This document shows positions 9,378-17,228 of a stretch of DNA of 64,000 bases, one piece after another. The translations under genes were made by a program, and so were the position numbers. The notes beneath the pieces are model-generated. The model was not told where the DNA came from. It made no database searches and worked only from the letters and a program-made list of their open reading frames with translations. Source of the stretch: Pseudomonas sp. JUb42 (GTDB lineage Bacteria; Pseudomonadota; Gammaproteobacteria; Pseudomonadales; Pseudomonadaceae); the NCBI RefSeq assembly GCF_024807945.1, contig NZ_JANUFD010000005.1, forward strand, positions 1 through 64,000, read 5' to 3'. Positions within the stretch are counted from its first letter, which is position 1. Each line of letters begins with the position of its first letter.

Positions 9378-10661
9378 TTGAACCAACCTGCATCTGGGCT
9401 GCCTGAAAATTCCAGCCAGCGCTCTGAAACAACGAAATTAATGCGTAAAATACTTCGAAAGGCACCGAAGTATTGGAAGTTTATCGCCGGAGCTATTTCC
9501 CTTTACGCCGTAGGCGCAGCGATCCTGGCATTATACATCTATCTCTACGTGATTCAACGGGTGGATTTATTCATGCCCTCCGTTACAGTGAGCCCCGCAC
9601 TGTTCGCATGGTTGACCTGCGGGGTCCTTATATTGCTCGCAGCGCTACTTTGTATAATTACGCCAGCCATCGTATTCACGGGAATGATATCGCTGTTCGG
9701 TCTGCCCGCTAAAGATGCAGCAAGGTTAACACCCCGATTAGCCTTTCTCATGGCAGGTGGATTTGGAGTGATGATCCTGGGTGCATACAAATTAAATTCA
9801 GACGATTTTGCTTGGTCATTTCTTGTAGTATGGCTGCTCGGAATTTTGGGTATTTCGCTACTCGTGGCAACTACGAAATTGCAACGATCAAGCTATCTGA
9901 AAAAAATAGAAGGGAAGAGTTGGTACAAAGTTAGAGCCGCGTGGATGATTCTCGGCGCATCAATAATCTACCTACTTACCGTAGCTGTAGGCATATATCC
10001 AACAACATTTATATCATGGTCTCACCCCGACGCCTCAACGCAATCTGGGGAACTTCTGGTCATGGGAATCTCTATTGCATGGATGGTCTTGCTCTGCATA
10101 CCAACAATCACATTCTACAATACAGAGGGAGACCTAACAAAAAAGGTGTTGAATACCTTCAAAGCCGTCTGCTTTGCGGTCTTTGCGTTTCTTGTTATGT
10201 CACCCTCTTTGTTTGGACTGGTTGCTTATTCGGCGGCCTCAGCGGTCAAATTAAGGAATTCCCAAGTGTCGGAATATATTGTTAGCAAGAAATATCCGAA
10301 GGCAACTTTGGATAACGAACTTTGGAAGGTCAGAGAGCTAAAAGATGAAGAGAAAACTGTCACCATTCAAGCCTTCCCTCTGTTCAAGTTCGGCGAAACC
10401 CTCCTGCTTTGCCCTGCTAAATACGCACAGCTCGATAGAGATCACATTGCCGAAGTTTCTAAATATTGCTTTGCAACAAGCAGTTCCGAAATGACACTAG
10501 CCGCACCCACTCAATCAGGCAGAACGTTTTATCTCAAAGAAACCTATTGCGGCCGGGTATTTACAAATCCACCTTTGAAGCTCAGCCAAAAGCAGCAGTG
10601 CATATATGCGCCCCCCAAAGAGCAATCCAATGGCCTCATAATTTCAGCTCGTATGCGGTAA
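9378..10661 (+). CDS. Polytopic membrane protein of unknown function
   Basis: About 427 residues from a TTG start that has an AAGGA 7 bases upstream; the frame is open to an ATG at 9291 without a visible ribosome binding site, and an ATG at 9441 is a third option. It has about seven hydrophobic segments, for example FIAGAISLYAVGAAILALYI, LFAWLTCGVLILLAALLCII and SLFGLVAYSAASAVKL. A soluble C-terminal part of about 130 residues has paired cysteines (LLLCPAKY, KYCFATSSS, KETYCGRVF, KQQCIYAPP) that suggest a periplasmic disulphide-bonded domain. No family is recognised. Base composition is more AT-rich than the core genes, consistent with acquired DNA. Confidence 0.7.
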   Translation: MNQPASGLPENSSQRSETTKLMRKILRKAPKYWKFIAGAISLYAVGAAILALYIYLYVIQRVDLFMPSVTVSPALFAWLTCGVLILLAALLCIITPAIVFTGMISLFGLPAKDAARLTPRLAFLMAGGFGVMILGAYKLNSDDFAWSFLVVWLLGILGISLLVATTKLQRSSYLKKIEGKSWYKVRAAWMILGASIIYLLTVAVGIYPTTFISWSHPDASTQSGELLVMGISIAWMVLLCIPTITFYNTEGDLTKKVLNTFKAVCFAVFAFLVMSPSLFGLVAYSAASAVKLRNSQVSEYIVSKKYPKATLDNELWKVRELKDEEKTVTIQAFPLFKFGETLLLCPAKYAQLDRDHIAEVSKYCFATSSSEMTLAAPTQSGRTFYLKETYCGRVFTNPPLKLSQKQQCIYAPPKEQSNGLIISARMR

Positions 10662-10961
10662 TACGCCTATCAGCTTACGGCGGGCGACTTCGTTCGTGAA
10701 CATGTACTCAAATTTAGATACGGAAGGCGACGCACTAGATGTGCGAAGATAATACCGGACAGCGGCCCGCACCATACGGATAGCAAAGGCAAGATCAATC
10801 TGTACTGGATTTTGAAAAAAGATCTCCCTGATGATACACCGTCATTCACAGCCTGCTATGGCTATGCGCAGCAGTTACCGAAATCGGACTGGACGCCGCA
10901 CCGAAGGGTGAAATTGATCTAGTTTTGATTCACCCGGTGTTCGGCGTACTCTTCGTAAAAT
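10662..10961. other. Intergenic stretch with a possible coding relic
   Basis: No intact gene. Between about 10757 and 10921 the plus strand reads GPHHTDSKGKINLYWILKKD, then a segment with CYGYAQQLPKSDWTPHRRVK, ending in a stop. This looks protein-like but is too short and lacks a start, so it may be the end of a lost gene. The region separates the membrane-protein gene from tniQ, which converge. Confidence 0.3.
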
Positions 10962-12050
10962 TCAACGCCGTAATCTCCGCTGTATTCTCCAAGCTTTCAT
11001 TTTAGCGTAACTAAAAACATTATTCCTATACGCAGCATCCTCAAACCCCTCTATAAATGAAAGTAGACATTCATTATTTAAATAAGGCGCTGCAGAAAAC
11101 AAGTCAAGAATTTCCAGATACTCTTGCTCAGAGTAAAACCCTGGAACAAGCGAGCCTATTTGCCTAGCATCACTTAACCATCTGTACCCTGACGCCCTAA
11201 ATGCTGACGCCATAGTCGATTTCTCGTTTTCATCAGAAAGCCCAAAAATACAGGAAATCATTAATAACGCAATCATGCGTTCGTATGGCGAAGCAGTTAC
11301 GGCACCTAAATTCATACTTTCCTTATAAGTTAAGCGCTCGTGAACAATAGGCTCACGACCATCGCAGTAGAGCGCTCTCGCCGGTCCGGCTGACCTTGCA
11401 ACAATGCGACAAGACAAAAGTATCTGCATCGTCAGAATTGTTATATTTTTCAATAAGCTTGTTGAGACCAATTCGGGCTGTCCACTTAACGTAAACCATT
11501 CAGCAGTGTCTAGCCCAGCAAGCCACTTTTGAATTCTCATCCCAATTTCTGCACTAGGTATTTTGCTTGGTACACCGCCCCACCTCCTTGAGTAAGCAAA
11601 TAACGGCGCTGAACCGACTTCAGTCGCGAAGGCCTCCCAAGGCTTATAAAACGTGGGATCATCTTCCATAACTATTAAAAGACAGCCATGGCGCAAGCAA
11701 TAAGGTGCTGTTATGTAACACCATGACTTGCGCCATGCGGGCATGCCAATATTTACAATATCTTCCCGTATGCACATCCGACAGAAGCTGAATCTGTGTA
11801 GCGGGTGACTGAGTAGAGATGCTCTTGGTTTAAAATAAGATCTGATCAGTTCTTTTTTTAGGCCTCCGGCATCACAAACTCGATCAAACGCGGCACTGTA
11901 CAAATCAAAGTCTGGGTCCTCCGAGTCGTCATAATACATCTCACCTTGATCGGAATTGAAGCTCAAACAGTTTTTGCTGTGGGCGGCTCTAAAAAGCCAA
12001 GATGCGAAAGTTTCGTCTATCAAAGGTTTTGGCCATCCTTCAAAGTGCAT
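10962..12050 (-). CDS. tniQ: TniQ family transposition targeting protein
   Basis: 362 residues, third gene of the transposition module. The N terminus (HFEGWPKPLIDETFASWLFR) is typical of TniQ/TnsD proteins. A zinc-binding pattern is visible as Cys90-x2-Cys93 (FCRMCIRED) followed by Cys118-x2-His121 (YCLRHGCLL). TniQ links target recognition to the TniB/TnsC ATPase in Tn7-like, Tn5053 and CRISPR-associated transposons. At 362 residues it is shorter than Tn7 TnsD, closer to TniQ of Tn5053-type elements. It follows tniB by 51 bases on the same strand. The gene is AT-rich compared with the flanking chromosome. Confidence 0.88.
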   Translation of the reverse strand: MHFEGWPKPLIDETFASWLFRAAHSKNCLSFNSDQGEMYYDDSEDPDFDLYSAAFDRVCDAGGLKKELIRSYFKPRASLLSHPLHRFSFCRMCIREDIVNIGMPAWRKSWCYITAPYCLRHGCLLIVMEDDPTFYKPWEAFATEVGSAPLFAYSRRWGGVPSKIPSAEIGMRIQKWLAGLDTAEWFTLSGQPELVSTSLLKNITILTMQILLSCRIVARSAGPARALYCDGREPIVHERLTYKESMNLGAVTASPYERMIALLMISCIFGLSDENEKSTMASAFRASGYRWLSDARQIGSLVPGFYSEQEYLEILDLFSAAPYLNNECLLSFIEGFEDAAYRNNVFSYAKMKAWRIQRRLRR

Positions 12051-12101
12051 TTATCATCTCCAGCAAAAGACAGAAATGTCACAGCGCATTTTCACATACA
12101 C

Positions 12102-12965
12102 CTAAAATGCCCAGGGATTGCTTATAGCTTCTCGCATCACGTCCAAATCTATGAATTCCTTTTCGTTTTTTATCGCAACTATGGCACTATGCTTTATGAG
12201 TTTAACTACGTTATCCATTAACCCATTAGTATTCGCTAATATAAATTTCACAGATGCGCTCTCGTATAAGCACGATGGCTTTTTCAGAGGAAGATTTTCT
12301 TCAAAAGCGGCTAAAAACGCTCTAAATACTTCAGATTCATTCCATCTAGGGAGATCATGAATGTAGTACCTACGCAGCAACTGTGCGTCATGGCGCAGAG
12401 CATTACGCGCTAAAGATGTACCAAACCCGATTACCGACAAACAATATGGCTCCCCCGACAGCCCTTTAAGAAGAGACAAGGTTTTTAACTGCTCCGGACG
12501 ATTGGATAGCAATGCGTCATGAAACTCATCTATTACCAAGGCTCTAACGCGCCTCAAGGTAATAAACTCTTCAAGTTCGGCTGGCAAACTAGGCCTAGTT
12601 TTCTTCCTGACAGAGTTTGAAGCTCCTATTGCATCTAATAAAAGCTCTCTAAAGTTAAGGTTTCCTGGATTTTCATTCAATGCAAAAAAGGAAATTTTTT
12701 CGTTCCACCGTTCACTTATCAGCTTAAGCTGCCTAACTATGCTCGTCTTTCCACTCCCCCCCTCTCCGCAAATCAACATGCATGGAGCCTGTATCTGAGG
12801 CGGTGACTTGACCATATTGCTAATCATCCTAATCGCTAGAGTAGAATGTGGGCACTCGATCCACAAATCGTTCTGGACCGACTTAATCTTCTGCTCGATT
12901 GACAACCCCAACATATAACGCTTCGATTCTTTTATATGATCCCCATTCATATCAAGCATCCTCAC
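12102..12965 (-). CDS. tniB: TniB/TnsC-like AAA+ transposition ATPase
   Basis: 287 residues. Walker A is GEGGSGKTS at 67-75 and Walker B is ALVIDEFHD ending at 150, which place it in the TniB/TnsC AAA+ group that polymerises on target DNA and recruits the transposase. The longest frame begins at 12965 and overlaps the end of tniA by 14 bases; other in-frame ATGs lie 6 and 15 bases further in. Tight coupling with tniA upstream and tniQ downstream supports one operon. The low GC and rich use of AAA/ATA codons differ clearly from the flanking Pseudomonas genes. Confidence 0.9.
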   Translation of the reverse strand: MRMLDMNGDHIKESKRYMLGLSIEQKIKSVQNDLWIECPHSTLAIRMISNMVKSPPQIQAPCMLICGEGGSGKTSIVRQLKLISERWNEKISFFALNENPGNLNFRELLLDAIGASNSVRKKTRPSLPAELEEFITLRRVRALVIDEFHDALLSNRPEQLKTLSLLKGLSGEPYCLSVIGFGTSLARNALRHDAQLLRRYYIHDLPRWNESEVFRAFLAAFEENLPLKKPSCLYESASVKFILANTNGLMDNVVKLIKHSAIVAIKNEKEFIDLDVMREAISNPWAF

Positions 12966-14793
12966 TAGGAAGCGCTATAGGCTTATGGGTATAATTTACA
13001 ATGCTTCTCTTATCATTAATATCCGACAATCCTAAATTTTTAGGTCGCGATTTTAAATCCGCATCGGTTAAATAGTCAGCGTATTCAGAGAATGATGCTC
13101 TCCTTTTCTTTTCTTTTCGCGTTGTCTTTGTACTTTCCTTAACAAGGCTTTCATTATCCCTGCGTAGCTGAGCAACTCTCACCGGGGTAATCCATTCAGG
13201 CTCGAGATTTCGCTTTCTTGATAAAAAATATTCCTCAAAACTACAATCTGAGGTTGTCAAATCCGCAAATGATAACTCAACATACTCATTTTCAAGTTTT
13301 ACCCATATTTTGGATAAGGATAACGGATCATACTTTACTAATACTTTTTTTAACCCTATAAAAAGAGATAGAGCTGGCGACCAGTAATGCGAACCGAAAA
13401 GGGCAATTCCTTTCGGCGAGATATCCCGCCTCTCCTCTGGCATGAAATCAAGCCTAAACCTGAATGGGTCACGCACTAACTTAGGTTGGGTTAGTGCATT
13501 ATTTTCCCCCATAAAACTACGATTCCAAGCATCTCCCGGGCTACATTCAATTCCACTATGGTACGTACCGTGATAGATGGCAACTTGGCCAGAAAACCAT
13601 ATGACAAACTCTCGAAAAGACAACACGGATTTTTTATCACTATCATACCCTTTTCGTTGCTGGGTATTAGAAAAGGTCGTGCCAGATAGGAAGTGAACGT
13701 GACTAGTCATCATCGTCCCTATCAATCTTTCAACATGACCTCCATAGTGTTTCTTCCCCGGAGGCCTGTATTCTGGTTTAATATCATATTCTTTGCAAGC
13801 AGCCTCCAACTTAGGAGATCTAAATTCTTTAGCGTTATCCATGTGAACAATAGATGGCACGCCATGAAATGGATAAATATCCGCATCAGCACCGATGCTA
13901 TTAAGATATGTTCTTTTGGGAAAGGCAGCATGAGTCATTGCGCACGCAACCGATACAGATGAAGGATGATGATATCCAATATAGTAACCAAGTATAACTC
14001 TAGTATGTACATCTATAACAACAGTCAGCCACGGCCGACCGATAGGCTCGCGAGTTAACGGATCACACAGTATGACATCTACTAAAGTATGATCCATCTG
14101 AACAACTTCCAACGCACAATTAGTAACTCTAATACCCGGACGCGCATCAAATTTTTGATTAGCAGCCTCTGCCCCATATCTTAAAGTGTGAAGTTCTTTA
14201 GCATTAAGCAATTTTAGTCTACAGGTGACTGCGCCGATGCTAGGCGGGGTTATACCACTGAGAAGGCAAATATCCGTTACTTCCTGGTACGCCTTTTTAA
14301 ATGTAAGCTTTATGCCCGAGCGTTTTTTGGAGATTGTTAGACTTATGATTTCCTCGACTTCATTAGTCAATCGCGTTTCCCCGACTTTCCTTCCCCGACT
14401 CTGACGCAATAATGAAAGCATACCAACTTCGGAGCTATAGCTCTTTAACATTTTATAAAGCTGTGTCTTTTTCACACCTAGCATCACCATTGCTGTTGAA
14501 TGGTCAATTTCTTGATTTTTAAGCTTTCCTATAACAAGAAAACGATCGCGCGCAATGTTGATCTCTTTTTCTGATGCTTTATTTTTTGCCAAAACTAATT
14601 CTTGGCTATATATCTCTTTTCCGTCAGAAGCTATAGCTGGCAGGAACGTTAACTGATCTACAGCAATGATTATTTTTTTTCTATTTTTAAACAGGCTCAC
14701 TTCGACATGCGATTCAGACACGCACTTTAGGATGGTGGCAGGTTCCCCCGCGACCAAAACCACCAGACCTTGCTCCAAGGCTACAAGATGCAT
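12952..14793 (-). CDS. tniA: TniA/TnsB-like DDE transposase
   Basis: 613 residues, a member of the Mu/TnsB/TniA integrase-core transposases. N-terminal helix-turn-helix regions cover about 80-200. The catalytic core shows QMDHT (Asp234), HMDNAKEFR (Asp319) and GGHVERLIG (Glu355), the expected DDE triad with 35 residues between the last two. The basic C-terminal tail (KTTRKEKKRRASF) may contact the ATPase. No tnsA endonuclease gene lies upstream, so the element should move by cointegrate formation, as in Tn5053/Tn402. No tniR-type resolvase is visible nearby. Being first in the operon, its 5' side should face the transposon end. Confidence 0.92.
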   Translation of the reverse strand: MHLVALEQGLVVLVAGEPATILKCVSESHVEVSLFKNRKKIIIAVDQLTFLPAIASDGKEIYSQELVLAKNKASEKEINIARDRFLVIGKLKNQEIDHSTAMVMLGVKKTQLYKMLKSYSSEVGMLSLLRQSRGRKVGETRLTNEVEEIISLTISKKRSGIKLTFKKAYQEVTDICLLSGITPPSIGAVTCRLKLLNAKELHTLRYGAEAANQKFDARPGIRVTNCALEVVQMDHTLVDVILCDPLTREPIGRPWLTVVIDVHTRVILGYYIGYHHPSSVSVACAMTHAAFPKRTYLNSIGADADIYPFHGVPSIVHMDNAKEFRSPKLEAACKEYDIKPEYRPPGKKHYGGHVERLIGTMMTSHVHFLSGTTFSNTQQRKGYDSDKKSVLSFREFVIWFSGQVAIYHGTYHSGIECSPGDAWNRSFMGENNALTQPKLVRDPFRFRLDFMPEERRDISPKGIALFGSHYWSPALSLFIGLKKVLVKYDPLSLSKIWVKLENEYVELSFADLTTSDCSFEEYFLSRKRNLEPEWITPVRVAQLRRDNESLVKESTKTTRKEKKRRASFSEYADYLTDADLKSRPKNLGLSDINDKRSIVNYTHKPIALPSEDA

Positions 14794-14824
14794 CTTGATC
14801 AGTCCGCGAACAAAACCAATTCAA

Positions 14825-14928
14825 CAAGCATAATAAAAAAACGGAATTCTGCAACAATATGGCTGTATTTTTCCGTTTTTTTGATACAAACTATATTTTT
14901 TTATATAAAATTCAATTAGTTATGCTTG
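14825..14928. repeat. 9-bp outer inverted repeat flanking the tniA upstream region
   Basis: CAAGCATAA at 14825-14833 is the exact complement of TTATGCTTG at 14920-14928. The plus-strand copy continues as GTTCGC, and a GTTCGC also follows the minus-strand copy after an extra 14 bases. Together with the inner 12-bp dyad this is the arrayed-repeat look of Tn7-type ends. Confidence 0.4.
14835..14882. repeat. 12-bp inverted repeat upstream of tniA
   Basis: AAAAAAACGGAA at 14835-14846 and its perfect complement TTCCGTTTTTTT at 14871-14882 enclose 24 bases. The position, just upstream of the transposase, fits either a transposase-binding site within the transposon end or a terminator protecting tniA from outside transcription. 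Both are inference. Confidence 0.5.
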
Positions 14929-15021
14929 GTTCGCTTTTTAAATGGTTCTCACATCGTTATGGTCTCGCTGAGCACTGACAAGAGCAACATATAATCTCCA
15001 TCAGGTGGCTTGGTCGCCCGC

Positions 15022-15876
15022 CTACAACCGAAAAGAGCTTTGCATCGCACGCGCCAACAACCCCACAGCCTCATCCCCACGAGATGCAGCACTGCGCACG
15101 AGTACAATGTCATAGTCCGGAATAACCGGCATTCCTTCGAGGATCTGCATGCGCTTGGTGACCTTGCCACGGTCGATCAGGCTGACGGCCAATCCTGCCT
15201 CCACACACGCTTTGATCGCTTGGCTGGAGTGACTTTCGAGCACGATGCGTGAACGCCGACCTGACACTTTGAGCGACTCGGTCATGGCCTCGCGGTAACA
15301 GCATTGCACGGTGTGGACGGCCAGAGGCAATGGATCTTCGAGCGCCACAGTGGTACTCATCGGACCGACCCAGACCGGCGTGGTCGACATCAACACCTGG
15401 GTGTCCGGGCCTATGTCGTCCTTGAGCTGAGTCACCACGGCCGCCTGTAATTTGCCGCGCTGGACCCATTCTCTCAGTACAGGACTCGGCCCCGTCTTGA
15501 GTTCCAGCACCACGTTGGGCCAGGCGGAGGTGAAGGTCGGCAGAATTTCCCGGATGACGTGGGTCACGTATTCGTCAGGGACCCCCAATGTGATGCGCCC
15601 GGCGAGGTCGGCGCCATGCAGATCAGCCAACGCCTGATCGTGGGTGCGTAACAGCGCAGCGGTCGAGATCAACAGGCGCCTGCCCAGTTCAGTGAGAGAA
15701 ATTGACTGGTTATCGCGATTTAGCAGCCGACCGCCCGCCACCCCCTCAAGACGCTGAATGTGAACGCTGACCGCTGCCGGGCTTTTATGCAGGTGCTCGG
15801 CGGCCGCGCTGAATTTTCCGATGCGCACTACAGCGTGAAAGGTGCGTAGCAAGTCGATGTCTAAAATTGCAGACAT
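15022..15876 (-). CDS. LysR family transcriptional regulator
   Basis: 284 residues. The N-terminal winged helix-turn-helix is DIDLLRTFHAVVRIGKFSAA through SPAAVSVHIQRLE; the remainder is a periplasmic-binding-protein-like effector domain. It is divergent from an EamA transporter with about 75-110 bases between the starts, the usual arrangement for a regulator of the adjacent exporter. GC content and codon use are those of the Pseudomonas core, so this is the first resident gene to the right of the transposon module. The inducer is not predictable from the sequence. Confidence 0.9.
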   Translation of the reverse strand: MSAILDIDLLRTFHAVVRIGKFSAAAEHLHKSPAAVSVHIQRLEGVAGGRLLNRDNQSISLTELGRRLLISTAALLRTHDQALADLHGADLAGRITLGVPDEYVTHVIREILPTFTSAWPNVVLELKTGPSPVLREWVQRGKLQAAVVTQLKDDIGPDTQVLMSTTPVWVGPMSTTVALEDPLPLAVHTVQCCYREAMTESLKVSGRRSRIVLESHSSQAIKACVEAGLAVSLIDRGKVTKRMQILEGMPVIPDYDIVLVRSAASRGDEAVGLLARAMQSSFRL

Positions 15877-15986
15877 AATTCAATTCCGATGAACAACTGA
15901 TAAAGGATATTTTGATTTATTAGACTACGCCCATTCCGTAGGCTTTGGGAATGAGCCAGCCAATTCCGATTCAACATGAAGAAATA

Positions 15987-16949
15987 ATGCGCCGGCGGTG
16001 GCATCAGACCTTGCCGCTGCTGTTGCTTGAAGCCGGTCTGTTGCTGACCTGGAGCTCGGGATTCATCGGCGCACGCTTGTCCATTGATTACGCACCCGCA
16101 TTGTTAGTCACGTTCTGGCGCTGCGTAGTGATTTGCCTTCTCCTGCTGCCCTTCGTGTATAGACCGCTGCTTAACACACCTTTTCGTATCCTGTTGAGAC
16201 ACGCAGGGATCGGACTGCTGGCGATGGCAGGGTATCTGACCGGATTGACGCAAGGGATCACGCTCGGGGTTCCTGCCGGGCTCGCTGCCCTGTGCGCGGA
16301 CCTGTTGCCGCTGGGCATGGCGTTACTGTCAGCGGTGTTTCTTGGTGAGCGGTTGGTGCGTCAGGTCTGGCTGGGGTTGATCGTCGGGCTGATCGGCGTG
16401 ATGTGGGTTAGCCATAGTGCGCTGGCGCTGGGCAAAGCACCGCTATGGGCCTGCGCCTTGCCAGTAGCGGGCATGCTGTCGCTTGCGGTAGCGACGTTGT
16501 GGCAGAAACGCGCCAGCACGTCACAATCAATGAGCCTTCTGCCCAACCTCTGGCTGCAATGCTTCGTCTCGAGTTTCGCCTTTGCCGCCATCGAGGGCAG
16601 CCAAGGCAGTCTGGCGCCCATTCCCTCTACGGGCTTCACGTTAAGCGTGCTGTGGACAGGCCTGTCGACCCTCGGCGGCTACGGGCTGTATTGGCTCTGC
16701 CTGAGCCGAAGCACCGAGACCCGCGTTACCAGCGTGCTATACCTGAGCCCGCCGATTACCTTGCTCTGGGCCTGGGCCATGTTCGATGAACCACTGTCCT
16801 GGCAGATGGGGGCCGGGATGGCGATATCCGCGATCGGCATCTGGCTCGTGATGCGTGCCGAAGCCAGGCACACTCCGTCCGCAGTACATGCCGTGACCGG
16901 TCTGCACAATGAATGCCGGCTGCCTTGCCCGCGGCACAAATCCGTTTGA
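15987..16949 (+). CDS. EamA/DMT family transporter
   Basis: About 320 residues with ten predicted membrane segments in two EamA repeats ([20 protein letters not shown] opens the first; a second begins near [20 protein letters not shown]). The chosen ATG has GAAGA 5 bases upstream; an ATG at 15951 and a TTG at 15945 are in-frame alternatives. Members export amino acids or other metabolites. The natural domain ends at about [12 protein letters not shown]; the last dozen or so residues ([12 protein letters not shown]) come from reading antisense through a relic of an aldolase gene, so the native stop was probably lost in a rearrangement. Probably regulated by the divergent LysR gene. Confidence 0.85.
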   Translation: MRRRWHQTLPLLLLEAGLLLTWSSGFIGARLSIDYAPALLVTFWRCVVICLLLLPFVYRPLLNTPFRILLRHAGIGLLAMAGYLTGLTQGITLGVPAGLAALCADLLPLGMALLSAVFLGERLVRQVWLGLIVGLIGVMWVSHSALALGKAPLWACALPVAGMLSLAVATLWQKRASTSQSMSLLPNLWLQCFVSSFAFAAIEGSQGSLAPIPSTGFTLSVLWTGLSTLGGYGLYWLCLSRSTETRVTSVLYLSPPITLLWAWAMFDEPLSWQMGAGMAISAIGIWLVMRAEARHTPSAVHAVTGLHNECRLPCPRHKSV

Positions 16950-17034
16950 TCGCGTCTTCAATGGCTTCCTGAACATCGGGATGTCCAGGATTACCTCGAT
17001 AGCCCATTGCCGCCGATAGATCGGCCGGGCCGAT
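16912..17034 (-). pseudogene. Relic of an HpcH/HpaI aldolase gene
   Basis: The minus strand reads [20 protein letters not shown] followed by [20 protein letters not shown], a strong match to an internal block of the HpcH/HpaI class II aldolase family (4-hydroxy-2-oxoheptanedioate aldolase type), including the GPADL substrate-site motif. Only about 41 of the usual 260 residues remain; flanking sequence on both sides is unrelated. It marks a deletion junction beside the EamA gene and overlaps its 3' end antisense. Confidence 0.7.
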
Positions 17035-17228
17035 GGTGCTGGGTGCGGTCGTGGTCATGCTCAATTACTCAAAATCCAGGGTCTGACCTCCCATGTCAGC
17101 CACCAACCGCAGTTGGATCTGATCCGAAAATCGTCACAAACGTCCATCCGATACACTGTCACCATGCTGTCATACGTCAAAGCCAACATCCGTGGTTACC
17201 CTCCCCCTACCCTATTGAAGGACGACAC

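Larger units (their letters stand above)
10962..14934 (-). mobile_element. Tn7/Tn5053-like transposition module (tniA-tniB-tniQ)
   Basis: Three overlapping or closely spaced genes on the minus strand form a minimal TniABQ module. Both the genes and the 14.8-14.95 kb flank are markedly AT-rich, while DNA from 15.0 kb onward returns to Pseudomonas composition. The outer boundary is therefore placed near the dyad repeats upstream of tniA; its exact base is not determined. The opposite end is not found and may lie to the left of the window, making genes from 1 to 10.9 kb possible cargo. The left coordinate given is only the end of tniQ. Confidence 0.75.

Noticed and set aside
10962..14934. CRISPR-associated transposon
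   Set aside because: TniQ could suggest this, but no cas gene, repeat array or guide-like element is visible in the module or in the flanking DNA within the window.
17007..17228. Upstream extension of the glycerophosphodiesterase gene
   Set aside because: The extension has no ribosome binding site, overlaps the aldolase relic, and would bury the lipoprotein signal that begins at 17229.
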